DNA of 62,919 nt from an uncultured Saprospiraceae bacterium (GTDB lineage: Bacteria; Bacteroidota; Bacteroidia; Chitinophagales; Saprospiraceae): assembly GCA_937980645.1 (NCBI GenBank), contig CALJPQ010000028.1:1-62919 (forward strand), read 5' to 3'. This document shows positions 35,883 through 44,565 of this stretch, piece after piece. Each line of letters opens with the position of its first letter. The stretch's first letter is position 1. The notes under the pieces are model-generated. The model made no database searches. It saw only the letters and a list, made by a program, of their open reading frames with translations, and was not told the DNA's origin. The translations under genes and the position numbers were made by a program.

Positions 35883-37211
35883 TTACATCTTAAAATAGGG
35901 CTGAGCATTCTTGCCGCCGCTGCGAACGGTGTCCAGGCGCTTCTTGAATTCGTTGGCCATCTCCAGATCGTCCTTGCGCGCATAGATTTCCGACAGAGCA
36001 ATGAGCGTGTTGGTATCGTTGGGGTTGAGGGCCTCCGACTTTTGGAAGTACGGCAGGGCCTGGTCGAACAGAGCCATAATCTCTTTCTGGATCTGCTGAT
36101 ACTTTTTAATAGTAGCAGCCGAGTAGTCATCTTGCGGCAGGGCATTAAGGTCCTGTGTGCGCGCAGCAGCCTTATTATAGTACAAAGCGCCCAATGAATA
36201 GTAGGCATCGCCAGATCTGGGGTCTATTTCGATGGCTTTTTCATAATACTTTTTAGCCTCAGCGAAGTTTTCGGCAGCCTTATCGCCATTTTTCGCCTGG
36301 ATTTCGCGCTGGTACAGGTTGTCGTACACGCTGCCCAACGTGATGTACAGACTCAGGTTGTTGGGCTCCTGTTCGATGGCCTGCTTCAGGCGAGCGATAA
36401 GGCCGTCCAGTTCGCCTTTTTTCAGATACAGGTTGATTTCCGCAAAAAGCAGCCCGGCATCGTTGGGGTATTTCTGGCGGCCTTCCTTGAGGATGCGCTC
36501 GGCAGCATCATCATCGCCTTTTGCCGTTTTGATTTGATACAACCCTTCGTAAACGGCCGACTGAGCATTGCCTTTCTCATACAAGCGCATGTAGTACCTT
36601 TCGGCCTCGTTGTTCATACCGGCCAGTTGAGCGCACAGGGCTGAGACGTATAGCTGGTTCTGGTACTGCTCAGGGGCGTCTAAATAGCTTTTCATCTTTT
36701 CAGCGCTCAGGATGTCGTGGCTCCTGACCAGGGCATCGAAAGAGCGGTAGGCCTTGTCGTAAGCCTGGGCCTCGTATTTCATCAGGCCCATATTAACCAG
36801 ATAACTCTGAATTTCAGCGATGCCTTTGGCAGCGTCGGACTTTTCAAACTTCTTGGTCGCCATATTGTAGGCTTTTTCAAAGGCCTCGAAGGCAGCTAAA
36901 GCGTCGTTGTCGCCGCTGAGAGGATGGGCTGGGTTAATCTGGCGCATCATCATATCGCGCTGGACGATGGTGCTGTAAATCTCGCCTTTGGTTTGCCAGG
37001 CCGACACCAACGCCCGAGCGCTTTCTGCCTGTAAGGCCTGATCAATTTTCGTCCGGGCTTCCTCCAGTTTGGCAGCACTACCACTGGGGTCCATGTTGTA
37101 GCTGGTCAGAGCTCGAGCAGCTTGCTTAGAGAGTTTAACAGGATCTTCCTGCGCCTGCGCCAGGGTGAAGCTGAAAACAAAAGCAAGCGCGATAGCAACG
37201 GTTTTTCTCAT
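35883..37211 (-). CDS. Periplasmic TPR-repeat protein
   Basis: A 442-residue protein. The ATG at 37211 is chosen because MRKTVAIALAFVFSFTLAQAQ is a clear signal peptide; the open frame continues upstream to 37385 without one. The body is helical with several TPR motifs, the clearest being AKKYYEKAIEIDPRSGDAYYSLGALYYN and ALPYFQKSEALNPNDTNTLIALSEIYARK. It probably serves as a scaffold in the periplasm. A TAnnTTTG promoter element lies 80 bases upstream. It is followed by the MFS gene on the same strand after 33 bases, so the two may be co-transcribed. Confidence 0.78.
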   Translation of the reverse strand: MRKTVAIALAFVFSFTLAQAQEDPVKLSKQAARALTSYNMDPSGSAAKLEEARTKIDQALQAESARALVSAWQTKGEIYSTIVQRDMMMRQINPAHPLSGDNDALAAFEAFEKAYNMATKKFEKSDAAKGIAEIQSYLVNMGLMKYEAQAYDKAYRSFDALVRSHDILSAEKMKSYLDAPEQYQNQLYVSALCAQLAGMNNEAERYYMRLYEKGNAQSAVYEGLYQIKTAKGDDDAAERILKEGRQKYPNDAGLLFAEINLYLKKGELDGLIARLKQAIEQEPNNLSLYITLGSVYDNLYQREIQAKNGDKAAENFAEAKKYYEKAIEIDPRSGDAYYSLGALYYNKAAARTQDLNALPQDDYSAATIKKYQQIQKEIMALFDQALPYFQKSEALNPNDTNTLIALSEIYARKDDLEMANEFKKRLDTVRSGGKNAQPYFKM

Positions 37212-37291
37212 AATGAAAGCAACTTTAATGGTGTGTGAGCGGGTTTTTGTGCAGTACCCGCCGGTTAAAACGTGTTTTTTCTCGTACGCAG

Positions 37292-37299
37292 CAAAGGTA
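37292..37299 (-). promoter_or_regulatory. Promoter -7 element of the TPR gene
   Basis: TACCTTTG on the minus strand, matching TAnnTTTG, with a TTTT stretch 14 bases further upstream. It leaves a leader of about 75 bases before the ATG at 37211, which supports that start over the one at 37385. Confidence 0.5.
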
Positions 37300-37429
37300 G
37301 TTTGGTTTCGTGAAAACGTTTTAACGCAGCACCAGGAAGAGCCGTTCCAGCAAGGAAATGGCGTTCGCTTCAGCCTCTTTTTCACTATAAACTGATCTTA
37401 CGCAGGGAGGATGAAGCGGAACATTAGCT

Positions 37430-38410
37430 TTATCGCCCGCGCGTATCGAACAAATAGGATAGATGAAGCTCGTGCGATGCTCCTAAAGGCAGGTCAAAGG
37501 CAGTGATGTTGTAATCGAAGGCGTAGCCAATCTTCAAGGCGCCCTGTTCCCAAAGGAAACCCGGCAGGTTGAAACCGGCTTCCAGGTGCACCAGGCCGTT
37601 GAGGTTGAAGCCGCCGCCGACCCACACGGTGCGTACGGGCGAGAAGCGGCCTGTCAGGTGGAGGTTAGGGCGGGCGCCGCCGGCATATTTGCCCCATAGG
37701 GCCAGTTCCAGGAAGCTTTCCGTGTTGAAAAAGTGGTACCACCCCGCAGTGGTGTACAGGTGCGGAATGCGCGACAGGGGGATGCGGTTGCCGAGGCTGA
37801 GGATTTCTACATGAGCCGCCCACAACTGGGGGACGGAGAGCCCGGCATAGAAATTATCGCCGCGTAGCGCGCCGCGGCGGATACGCTTGAAATAATAGAC
37901 GCCGATACCGATTTCGGGTTGGGTGGTGCTCACATCTTCCAGTGGAATGTGAGGGTCATCGAGCGTTTCCCACACAATTCGATCATGTTGGAGGCGATAC
38001 TGGACGGCGCCGGCGAGGAAGCCGAATGAAAAGGCGCCCAGATACGGGTCGCTACCCAAAAGCGCTGCTAAGCGAGCATAAGCGCCGGTGAGCGCCAGGG
38101 GGCCTACGCGATCCTGCAGGAGGGCAGCACCGCCAGCCAGGCTAAAGGCGTTTCCATAAGCAGCAGCATTGTGCACATACTCACCCGCCACGTGCAGCGT
38201 TCGGGGCGTCTGCGGCTGGGCCGACCACTGAAGACGATACGAACCGTTGACCGACATATTGTACTCATAGAGAAAGTAGTCGCTATTGATGGCTGCCGGG
38301 TTGATGTAAGCGTACAGTTGGCGGAATTGGGTCTGGTAAGGCAATTGCTGGGCGGCTAACGGGCAGGCAGCAGCAAGTGTCAGGACAAGGAGCCGAGCGG
38401 CTGGTTTCAT
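37430..38410 (-). CDS. PorP/SprF family T9SS-associated outer membrane protein
   Basis: A 326-residue outer membrane protein. The ATG at 38410 starts a good signal peptide (MKPAARLLVLTLAAACPLAAQ). The mature N-terminus, LPYQTQFRQLYAYINPAAIN, is the PorP/SprF signature where the protein contacts its partner; the rest alternates like a beta-barrel. In T9SS bacteria, PorP/SprF proteins anchor or secrete proteins with type B or gliding-associated C-termini. It is the last gene of the sigma/TPR/papain/caspase operon, and an SprB-repeat protein with a gliding-type C-terminus is encoded just 7 kb away on the other strand, which fits a dedicated partner. Confidence 0.82.
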   Translation of the reverse strand: MKPAARLLVLTLAAACPLAAQQLPYQTQFRQLYAYINPAAINSDYFLYEYNMSVNGSYRLQWSAQPQTPRTLHVAGEYVHNAAAYGNAFSLAGGAALLQDRVGPLALTGAYARLAALLGSDPYLGAFSFGFLAGAVQYRLQHDRIVWETLDDPHIPLEDVSTTQPEIGIGVYYFKRIRRGALRGDNFYAGLSVPQLWAAHVEILSLGNRIPLSRIPHLYTTAGWYHFFNTESFLELALWGKYAGGARPNLHLTGRFSPVRTVWVGGGFNLNGLVHLEAGFNLPGFLWEQGALKIGYAFDYNITAFDLPLGASHELHLSYLFDTRGR

Positions 38411-38452
38411 ACGGAGGCGTCGTTTTAGCGGGTGAGGAAAGGGCACCGGGTT

Positions 38453-41400
38453 TCATTCCGCTCCGGGCCATTGCCACAGGATAATGGGTCGGGTCGGATC
38501 GGCCAGCGTTAAGTGGGGGCGTTGGGAGGTCTTGGGACGCGGTCGCTTTTTTTCTACAAGGGCAGGTGTCTCCTTTTGAACGAAAGCGAACAGTTCGGCC
38601 AGGTCGAGGCGTTGATCCCGGTTTTGATCCAGAGCAGCAGGTGTTTTGGCGAAGGTTTGTAGGCCCATAACGAGGGCGCGCGTGAAGGCGCCGTTTTGCC
38701 AGGCATCGTCTTCGTAGCTATACTCATCGGGCTGACAGGAGACGAGCATGTCCATGTTGTGTCTGCGGGCGACGATGCCGGCCAGCGTAGCCGCAGAGGC
38801 GGTACCGCTCTGGCAAGCATCTACCAGAATGAGTTTGTGGCAAGGCAAGGTCTGCAAGTAGTTGAGGATTTCTTGCTCGAAGTCGAGGCTGGTTTCGCGC
38901 AGGAAAGGGCCGTCGTAGTCGCTGGCAGCGATACGGAAGCTACCGTCGTAAGAAGCCAGGCCATGGGCCGAAATAAAGACGATGAGGACGTCTTTAGGCA
39001 GTAGCTGAAGAGCGTCGTATCGGTACTGAAGGCGCCGAAATGCTTTAAGGATTTCAGTTTTGGTGGTTGTCTCTTCGGTCAGCAAGGTATCTGTAAAGAT
39101 TTGGTCAAAGGCGGCATTTTGCCCATTAGACAGGGTTATTGCGAAATCGCGAGCATCCTTAACCGTGTACTTCAGGTCAGCACTGGGTACTCCGATAGCC
39201 AAAATGTGCAGGTTGGGGCGGGAAGGCGTATAGCGCACCTCTACGGCGTCGGAGGCAAACAGCCGAACAGAGTCGCGCAGGACGGCTTTAAGCGAGTTTT
39301 TGCCTTCGCGCAGGCGTACAGTTTGAGAGAACGTCCAGCTGCCGCGCTCGCCGCGCATACGCACTTCGTCAAATTTGGTTCCGGGTACGCAAGGCTGACC
39401 ATTGATTTCTAAGCAGAACTGATGGCGTTTGATGGGCTTTGCAGAAACGATTTTGACCTGAACGGTGATTTCCTCCTGAGTCCACTGGATTTCGGCGCGG
39501 TCAAAGTTGTCGGGGTTAGGATAAACCCACACAATGACGGGAGGTTGCTCTTCCCGAACCGATAGCGTTTGTACTGGAACCTGTACAGGGATTTCTGCGA
39601 TTGCGGTGGCCGAATACAAGAGGCTGGAGTCAGCCAGGCGCAGTTGCAACGGTAAGCGAAGGAGGGGAGAGTCTGGCAAAGCTGTAGGTGTGATCGGCAG
39701 CAGATAGGTGAGGTCGCCTCCTGGGGCCAGGTCGCCTAAGAGGATAGCCCCGGGTGCAACAAGCCCTTCGTGAGGTTTGGCGTACAAAGTTAGCCCTCGG
39801 GCCATAGCATCGCCAAGATTACGCACTCGAATAGGCAAATAGGCCTGCCGGCCTAACAGGAAGGCGCTATCGGGAGCGTGCACGCCCAACTCTAACTGAG
39901 GAGTGCTGCGCTGGCCCACCCGCACCTGGCACAGCTGAGGAGGACCAAACGGAGTATCCCCCTGGTAAAATTGCACCTTCAGGGTGTACTCGCCGGCGGG
40001 AATGCCTGAAGAAAAGCTGATCGGGATAACACTTACACGGCGTTCACCAGCGCCCAGAGGAGCAAACTGGACAGCCTGCGGGCCAGGTATGCGCAGGTAT
40101 TTTTCCCCTTCAGGGGCCACGCTGCTGACACGCGCCAATAGATGGCAGGCGCCCCCTTTGTCCATGTTTTCTAATAAAACAGGCAAGAGAAGCCGCTCTT
40201 TTTCTAGCAGAAAGGAACGGTTCTGTGGGTAAATGGGCGTTTGTAGCTGGAACGTCAGATGACCGGATTTGCTTTTTTTTTCCGAGCGAGGGAGTAGTTG
40301 TAATAGCCAGCCTTGCCGCAGGCGCAATACCTGGCGCGACGTGGTTCCGAGGGCAAACAGCCGCCCGTCGGGGTGTTCGACAAAGGCATAGATCTCGTCA
40401 TTTAATTTGCTGCCGTAGTAGCGGGTCTGTACTTCCTTCAGGGCAGGCGGATTTTGTTCGAGGGCCACCACCCAGCCGGAGAGACGTCGGCTGCCGCGTT
40501 CGTAAGAGGCGCTGCTTCCGCCGATGAGCACATGGCCGCTTGAGAGAAGGATAGCAGTACTTGCCTGGTCAAATTCGCGTCCGCCCAGCGGGGAATAGTG
40601 CAGATGTTCGCCGGTCTTACTAAGAACGCCACAGCCGCCTTGTTCGCGATTATCGGAGGTGTAGGTATTACCCGCTACCAGGAGGCGTTCGGCCGCTAAC
40701 GGTCGAACGCAAACTCCTTGCTGAGCCAGCGAATGCGGGTAGGTTTTTTCTAAAATTTGCCGGCCTTGGGCGTCGAAGCCGATGAGCCACATCTGGCGGC
40801 GCCCCATTTCCTCGATGTGGCCGACGATGAAAAAATCGCCCTGGCCCGTCAGATAAGCCCCGGAGGCCTGAGTCGGCAGGTGGTGATAACGCAGTCGTTG
40901 TTCCCACTGCACTTCCAGGGTAGGGCTCAGGCGCAAGATCCATGCAGCACTGCCACTGTTGCCGGCCACCCACAGGTTGCCGTCGTTTTCGGCGGCCACG
41001 GCGACGAATTCATCGTTTTCGGCGGTGCCGCGGATCAATTCGGCTTCCGTATTGCCGCGCTCGTCCAGCAGCAAAAGCCAGCCATCACGCTGGCCGGCAT
41101 ATTGGGCATAGGCCCGATTGCGTCGGGGAGGAGTGGTAGAGTAACCGGCAATGGCATAGCGCCCATCGGGCAGGGCGGCAATGTGGTGAGCGCCGTCGTC
41201 GGCCTGCCGGCCGATGTGGCGTTCAGTCAGTCGGTTGAGTTGAGCATCGAAAATAGCCAGCAGGATGTCTTGCCCGCCTTCTTGGCCTGGTGAAGCATTT
41301 CCAACGGCGGCAAGGTCGCCGCGCCAGTTGGTGGTGGCAGATCGGAAGTCTTCCTGCCCGCTGGCGCCGATGAAGCGCTCCTGCAACGGCTCAGAAGGCA

Positions 41401-41512
41401 ACAAGCGCGACTGCCCGACAGCATCGTGCGCTGCCAGGCAGAGAACGCAGGGTATTAAACCCTTTAGGATGAAGAAGTATGTGGCACCTGCAAACAGTTT
41501 CTTCTGTATCAT
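38453..41512 (-). CDS. Secreted caspase-fold peptidase with beta-propeller and EF-hand-like loop
   Basis: A 1019-residue protein. An N-terminal signal peptide (hydrophobic FFILKGLIPCVLCLAA) is followed by propeller-like blades to about residue 410 (DGRYAIAGYST, NDGNLWVAGNS), then beta-sandwich domains with CARDB-like character (about 540-660). The C-terminal caspase domain (C14, about 770-1000) has the dyad His850 in FISAHGLAS and Cys900 in LVDACQSG. An EF-hand-like loop, DQNRDQRLDLAE (962-973), follows the core. Ca2+ binding would resemble metacaspases, a cleavage-regulated family. The gene overlaps the papain-like protease by four bases; the two are co-translated. Substrate unknown. Confidence 0.82.
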   Translation of the reverse strand: MIQKKLFAGATYFFILKGLIPCVLCLAAHDAVGQSRLLPSEPLQERFIGASGQEDFRSATTNWRGDLAAVGNASPGQEGGQDILLAIFDAQLNRLTERHIGRQADDGAHHIAALPDGRYAIAGYSTTPPRRNRAYAQYAGQRDGWLLLLDERGNTEAELIRGTAENDEFVAVAAENDGNLWVAGNSGSAAWILRLSPTLEVQWEQRLRYHHLPTQASGAYLTGQGDFFIVGHIEEMGRRQMWLIGFDAQGRQILEKTYPHSLAQQGVCVRPLAAERLLVAGNTYTSDNREQGGCGVLSKTGEHLHYSPLGGREFDQASTAILLSSGHVLIGGSSASYERGSRRLSGWVVALEQNPPALKEVQTRYYGSKLNDEIYAFVEHPDGRLFALGTTSRQVLRLRQGWLLQLLPRSEKKSKSGHLTFQLQTPIYPQNRSFLLEKERLLLPVLLENMDKGGACHLLARVSSVAPEGEKYLRIPGPQAVQFAPLGAGERRVSVIPISFSSGIPAGEYTLKVQFYQGDTPFGPPQLCQVRVGQRSTPQLELGVHAPDSAFLLGRQAYLPIRVRNLGDAMARGLTLYAKPHEGLVAPGAILLGDLAPGGDLTYLLPITPTALPDSPLLRLPLQLRLADSSLLYSATAIAEIPVQVPVQTLSVREEQPPVIVWVYPNPDNFDRAEIQWTQEEITVQVKIVSAKPIKRHQFCLEINGQPCVPGTKFDEVRMRGERGSWTFSQTVRLREGKNSLKAVLRDSVRLFASDAVEVRYTPSRPNLHILAIGVPSADLKYTVKDARDFAITLSNGQNAAFDQIFTDTLLTEETTTKTEILKAFRRLQYRYDALQLLPKDVLIVFISAHGLASYDGSFRIAASDYDGPFLRETSLDFEQEILNYLQTLPCHKLILVDACQSGTASAATLAGIVARRHNMDMLVSCQPDEYSYEDDAWQNGAFTRALVMGLQTFAKTPAALDQNRDQRLDLAELFAFVQKETPALVEKKRPRPKTSQRPHLTLADPTRPIILWQWPGAE

Positions 41513-43035
41513 TGGGCAGTTACGGTTAAGATGAGCACCACAGCAGCGCGCCCTTGCGCAGGCTCGGCACGTGCAGAAAACATCATTCGCTCCGGCTCGT
41601 AGCGCACCTGTTCTACGGGCACTAAATAATCCTTGAAGGCTCGATGCACCCCTGCGTAGAAGTCGCCCGAATAATCATTGAGTTGGCGCAGAAGCAAATC
41701 AAAGTCAGGTATAGGTGTGCTGCTATATAAGATGCACAGGTGGTCGTCGCCGACGGAAGGCAGCTGAAGCAAGTGGTCCTCGTCGGGGATGACAAGTTCG
41801 GCCGTTTTATCCAGCATGAAAGAAGCCGAAGTACTGTGGCGAGGCACCTTCCGGGGGAAGTGCACGTTGATTGTGCCATCGGGGCTTCGGCTGAAAACAT
41901 ATACGTGGCAGCCGCGGGGCACATCTCGCGCGACCAATTGAAATACGTCACCTATGGGAAAGGCCGGCTTGCGTGTGCGATAGACACCTCGGCGCTCGTC
42001 CTGTAGTCGTGCCTCGATTTCTTCAAAATACATCAATTCATCGCCGGAGTCCGTCATCACAAAGCCCGCCGGTTGGCGGAAAACAAAAGCACCGCTGAGC
42101 GAATAGCCCTGCTGCGCAGGTGCGACGATTCCTTCCTCCGGGCTTTTGGTACTTGTCGTTAGCAAAGGCGTCTGAGGCGCTGGCACCAGCACATACGCAT
42201 AGCGGCACAGACGCTCGAAGTCGTCGTAAGGTAAACGGATGAAGCCGTTTTGCCCCCAGGAAGGGCCAAAGCTGTTCAACAATTCAACGTATTTCTCCAC
42301 GCTATTGTAGCCAACCAGTACCATAGCATGATACCCTGCAAGGGGTTCCGCCGGGTCCGGATTCCACATTTGCATCCCGGGCAGAATGTCAAAGAAACTT
42401 TTCGTAACGCCCATACCTACGGCAATAGGCGTTCTGGTAGCCAGGACTTTACAGGCCTTACTGATTTTGACTTTAGGATCTTCGTTCAGATCAAATACGG
42501 AGGCGAAATCCTGGATGCGATAGCGCGCTGCTTCGGCGAAGTGAGCCTCCGAAGGTCGCGTTGAGCAGCCATATTTCTCAAAGTTAAAGCTGCTTTCTAA
42601 GCAGTCCCCGTTTTCTTTGAGCAGCAAAAGAGCATCTTCAATATAAGCGCCTCCGGTGCAATCGCCGCGGCTGTTTTGCAGCTGATTGAACAGGAAGGCT
42701 GCTGAGTGCGCCTGTTGGGTGATGAGGGCTTGGTCGGTCTGATTACTCAAGATGGCGCGCTGAATGGTCAGCAGCCCATACCCCAGGGCCCAGCCTACGC
42801 AAGTGCTGGTCTGACGCTGGTCGGCGGGTACAGGGCAATAGCGCTTCAGGCTAACCCGCGGTGGTATTTCGTTGAACTTCGTGCCGCTGTACGTGGGCAA
42901 AACGGGCACTTCGGCATAGCGCTCGTCGGAAGTCAGTAGCCCTGTCATTTGCGCCTGAAGCGATGGTACAGGCCTTATGCCTGATAGTACACCAACGGCC
43001 CAAAGGCAGCAAGGCAAAAGTACTTTCGCATTCAT
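41509..43035 (-). CDS. Secreted papain-family (C1) cysteine peptidase
   Basis: A 508-residue protein with a signal peptide (cleavage near SLQAQ). The catalytic domain (about 60-290) has oxyanion Gln73, nucleophile Cys79 in QTSTCVGWA, His236 in AGYHAMVLVGY and Asn254 in LLNSFGPSWGQNGF: the complete C1A set. The usual Trp after the Cys is Val here. The C-terminal half (about 300-508) is beta-rich, with GCHVYVFSRSPDGTINVHFP resembling DUF4384-type domains that accompany caspases and other proteases in bacteria. It overlaps the caspase gene by four bases and follows the TPR gene by ten. Predicted to act outside the cytoplasm. Confidence 0.85.
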   Translation of the reverse strand: MNAKVLLPCCLWAVGVLSGIRPVPSLQAQMTGLLTSDERYAEVPVLPTYSGTKFNEIPPRVSLKRYCPVPADQRQTSTCVGWALGYGLLTIQRAILSNQTDQALITQQAHSAAFLFNQLQNSRGDCTGGAYIEDALLLLKENGDCLESSFNFEKYGCSTRPSEAHFAEAARYRIQDFASVFDLNEDPKVKISKACKVLATRTPIAVGMGVTKSFFDILPGMQMWNPDPAEPLAGYHAMVLVGYNSVEKYVELLNSFGPSWGQNGFIRLPYDDFERLCRYAYVLVPAPQTPLLTTSTKSPEEGIVAPAQQGYSLSGAFVFRQPAGFVMTDSGDELMYFEEIEARLQDERRGVYRTRKPAFPIGDVFQLVARDVPRGCHVYVFSRSPDGTINVHFPRKVPRHSTSASFMLDKTAELVIPDEDHLLQLPSVGDDHLCILYSSTPIPDFDLLLRQLNDYSGDFYAGVHRAFKDYLVPVEQVRYEPERMMFSARAEPAQGRAAVVLILTVTAQ

Positions 43036-43045
43036 GTCTGCACCT

Positions 43046-43804
43046 TTATTGGATTTTTTCCAACAACTCGCGGGCCTGCTCTCCGTAGATGCCTTCTGCA
43101 GGAATGCTCTCTAACGTCTGTTGGGCCAAAAGCATGCGACCGCTTTGCAGATACGCCAGGCTTAAGTACCACAAGGCCGTTTCCTGAACAGGCGGCTCCT
43201 GCGATTGGGCCGCTATAGCCAGGGCTGTTGTGGCGCGCTCGGGTTGCTGCGTCAGCAAATAGCAAACACCTAAATACAGGCGGGCTACGTTATCGTTGTG
43301 TTGCTGAAGATGCTTTTCTAGTAGTTTCGCCGCCGTAGTGTATCGGCCCTCATCGTAGGCGTCCATCGCCTGCTTCAGCACGGGTAGAGAGTCCGGATGG
43401 AGGAAAAAGACGTTTTCTAAAGGCCGAATACTTTCCCAGGCCAGACGCTCATGTGGAGCCATAAACCAACCTTGCTGGTCCGCCAGGAAATAGCTGCCTA
43501 TTGCCAACAGCGTGATTAGCGCTGCGCCGCCTGCCCACGTCCATGGGTTTTTCCAAAACGATAACTTGGGGGGCGTAGGCGGCGGAAAGCCCTCCTCTTC
43601 GAGGATACGCCGGAGCGTTGAGGCGGCACTTGCCGCTTCCGGGTAACGAAGTGCGCGTGCTAAGCTCTGGCTAAAAGCCAGCTCGTCCGCTACTTCCGGG
43701 TTTGTACTGGCTTCCTGCAATAGAGCCTGCTTTTCTGCTTCGCTTGCCTCACCAGCAATCACAGCGCGTATTCGTTCTTGTAACAGCAGTTCCTTATTCT
43801 TCAT
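43046..43804 (-). CDS. Single-pass TPR protein, anti-sigma-like
   Basis: A 252-residue protein: cytoplasmic N-terminus (about 1-85) with a helical, acidic segment (AGEASEAEKQALLQEAS, as in the zinc-free anti-sigma N-termini), one transmembrane helix (WAGGAALITLLAIGSYFLA, about 90-108), then a periplasmic part with TPR repeats (AAKLLEKHLQQHNDNVARLYLGVCYLL). The topology is that of an anti-sigma factor with a periplasmic sensor. Its start codon overlaps the end of the sigma-factor gene by 11 bases, which strongly supports a sigma/anti-sigma partnership. No HHCC zinc motif is seen. Assignment as anti-sigma is inference. Confidence 0.65.
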   Translation of the reverse strand: MKNKELLLQERIRAVIAGEASEAEKQALLQEASTNPEVADELAFSQSLARALRYPEAASAASTLRRILEEEGFPPPTPPKLSFWKNPWTWAGGAALITLLAIGSYFLADQQGWFMAPHERLAWESIRPLENVFFLHPDSLPVLKQAMDAYDEGRYTTAAKLLEKHLQQHNDNVARLYLGVCYLLTQQPERATTALAIAAQSQEPPVQETALWYLSLAYLQSGRMLLAQQTLESIPAEGIYGEQARELLEKIQ

Positions 43805-44426
43805 GACTATTTTTTTCCAAAAGAGAGAATGATGAATGTTTTTGAAGGTAATCGTCTACGAGTTTTTTCAACTTTTTTCGGCAGTCGAAAATGCGCTTGC
43901 GCAGGTTATTATAGTCGTATTGAAGGCGCTCGGCAACATCTTGCAGGCTCACGGACTCTAAGTGGTAAAGCCGAATGATCTCCCGGCAAGGTTCGCCCAG
44001 TAAACCCATACAGTGCTGAAGTGCGTCCAACTGTTGATCTTTAATCACCGCCCTGGCTACAGAGTCCTCTTCCTCCATTGAGTCGTGCAAGCGTGTATCC
44101 AAAGGCTCCGATTTTCGTACTTTACGACGGCGCAACTCGTCTCGCCAGGTATTCGCGGTTAAAATATACAGGTAACGATCTAGTTTTCCTTGCTCGTCGT
44201 AGCGACCTTCTCGCACGGCCAACCACAGCTCCAGGAGGACGGTTTGTACCATCTCGCGAGCATCCTGCTGTGTGCCATTATTTTTCAATACGTACCCAAC
44301 AATCATGCTTCCAAAGGTTTTGTACAAATAGCGGAACGTCTCCGGGTCACTGGACAGTAGCCCGTCTTTAATCTGGGAAGCATTCAGAGCCGTTCGGCCA
44401 TCTCTTATCGTGCGTATAATGCTCAT
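43794..44426 (-). CDS. Sigma-70 family (ECF-like) RNA polymerase sigma factor
   Basis: A 210-residue sigma factor with region 2 at about 28-100 (FRYLYKTFGSMIVGYV, then DAREMVQTVLLELW, the -10 recognition helix, and YLYILTANTWRDELRRRK) and region 4 at about 140-195 (CREIIRLYHLESVSLQDVAERL, then NNLRKRIFDCRKKLKK, the -35 helix-turn-helix). It heads the TPR/papain/caspase operon and probably autoregulates it with the TPR anti-sigma. The divergent FN3-like gene starts 140 bases upstream and may be controlled by the same factor. No recognisable -33/-7 consensus was found in that gap, as expected if ECF-specific promoters are used. Confidence 0.85.
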   Translation of the reverse strand: MSIIRTIRDGRTALNASQIKDGLLSSDPETFRYLYKTFGSMIVGYVLKNNGTQQDAREMVQTVLLELWLAVREGRYDEQGKLDRYLYILTANTWRDELRRRKVRKSEPLDTRLHDSMEEEDSVARAVIKDQQLDALQHCMGLLGEPCREIIRLYHLESVSLQDVAERLQYDYNNLRKRIFDCRKKLKKLVDDYLQKHSSFSLLEKNSHEE

Positions 44427-44565
44427 TTTTTGTTCGCTCGTTAGGATATCGTCAAAGTCGCCTGATGTTACCGGCGCAAAAAAAGAAATCAGATCTTATG
44501 GTAACAAATTACGCCGCATGCGATAAAATTGAAACAGCTATTATTAGACTACCCACTCTGTCATC

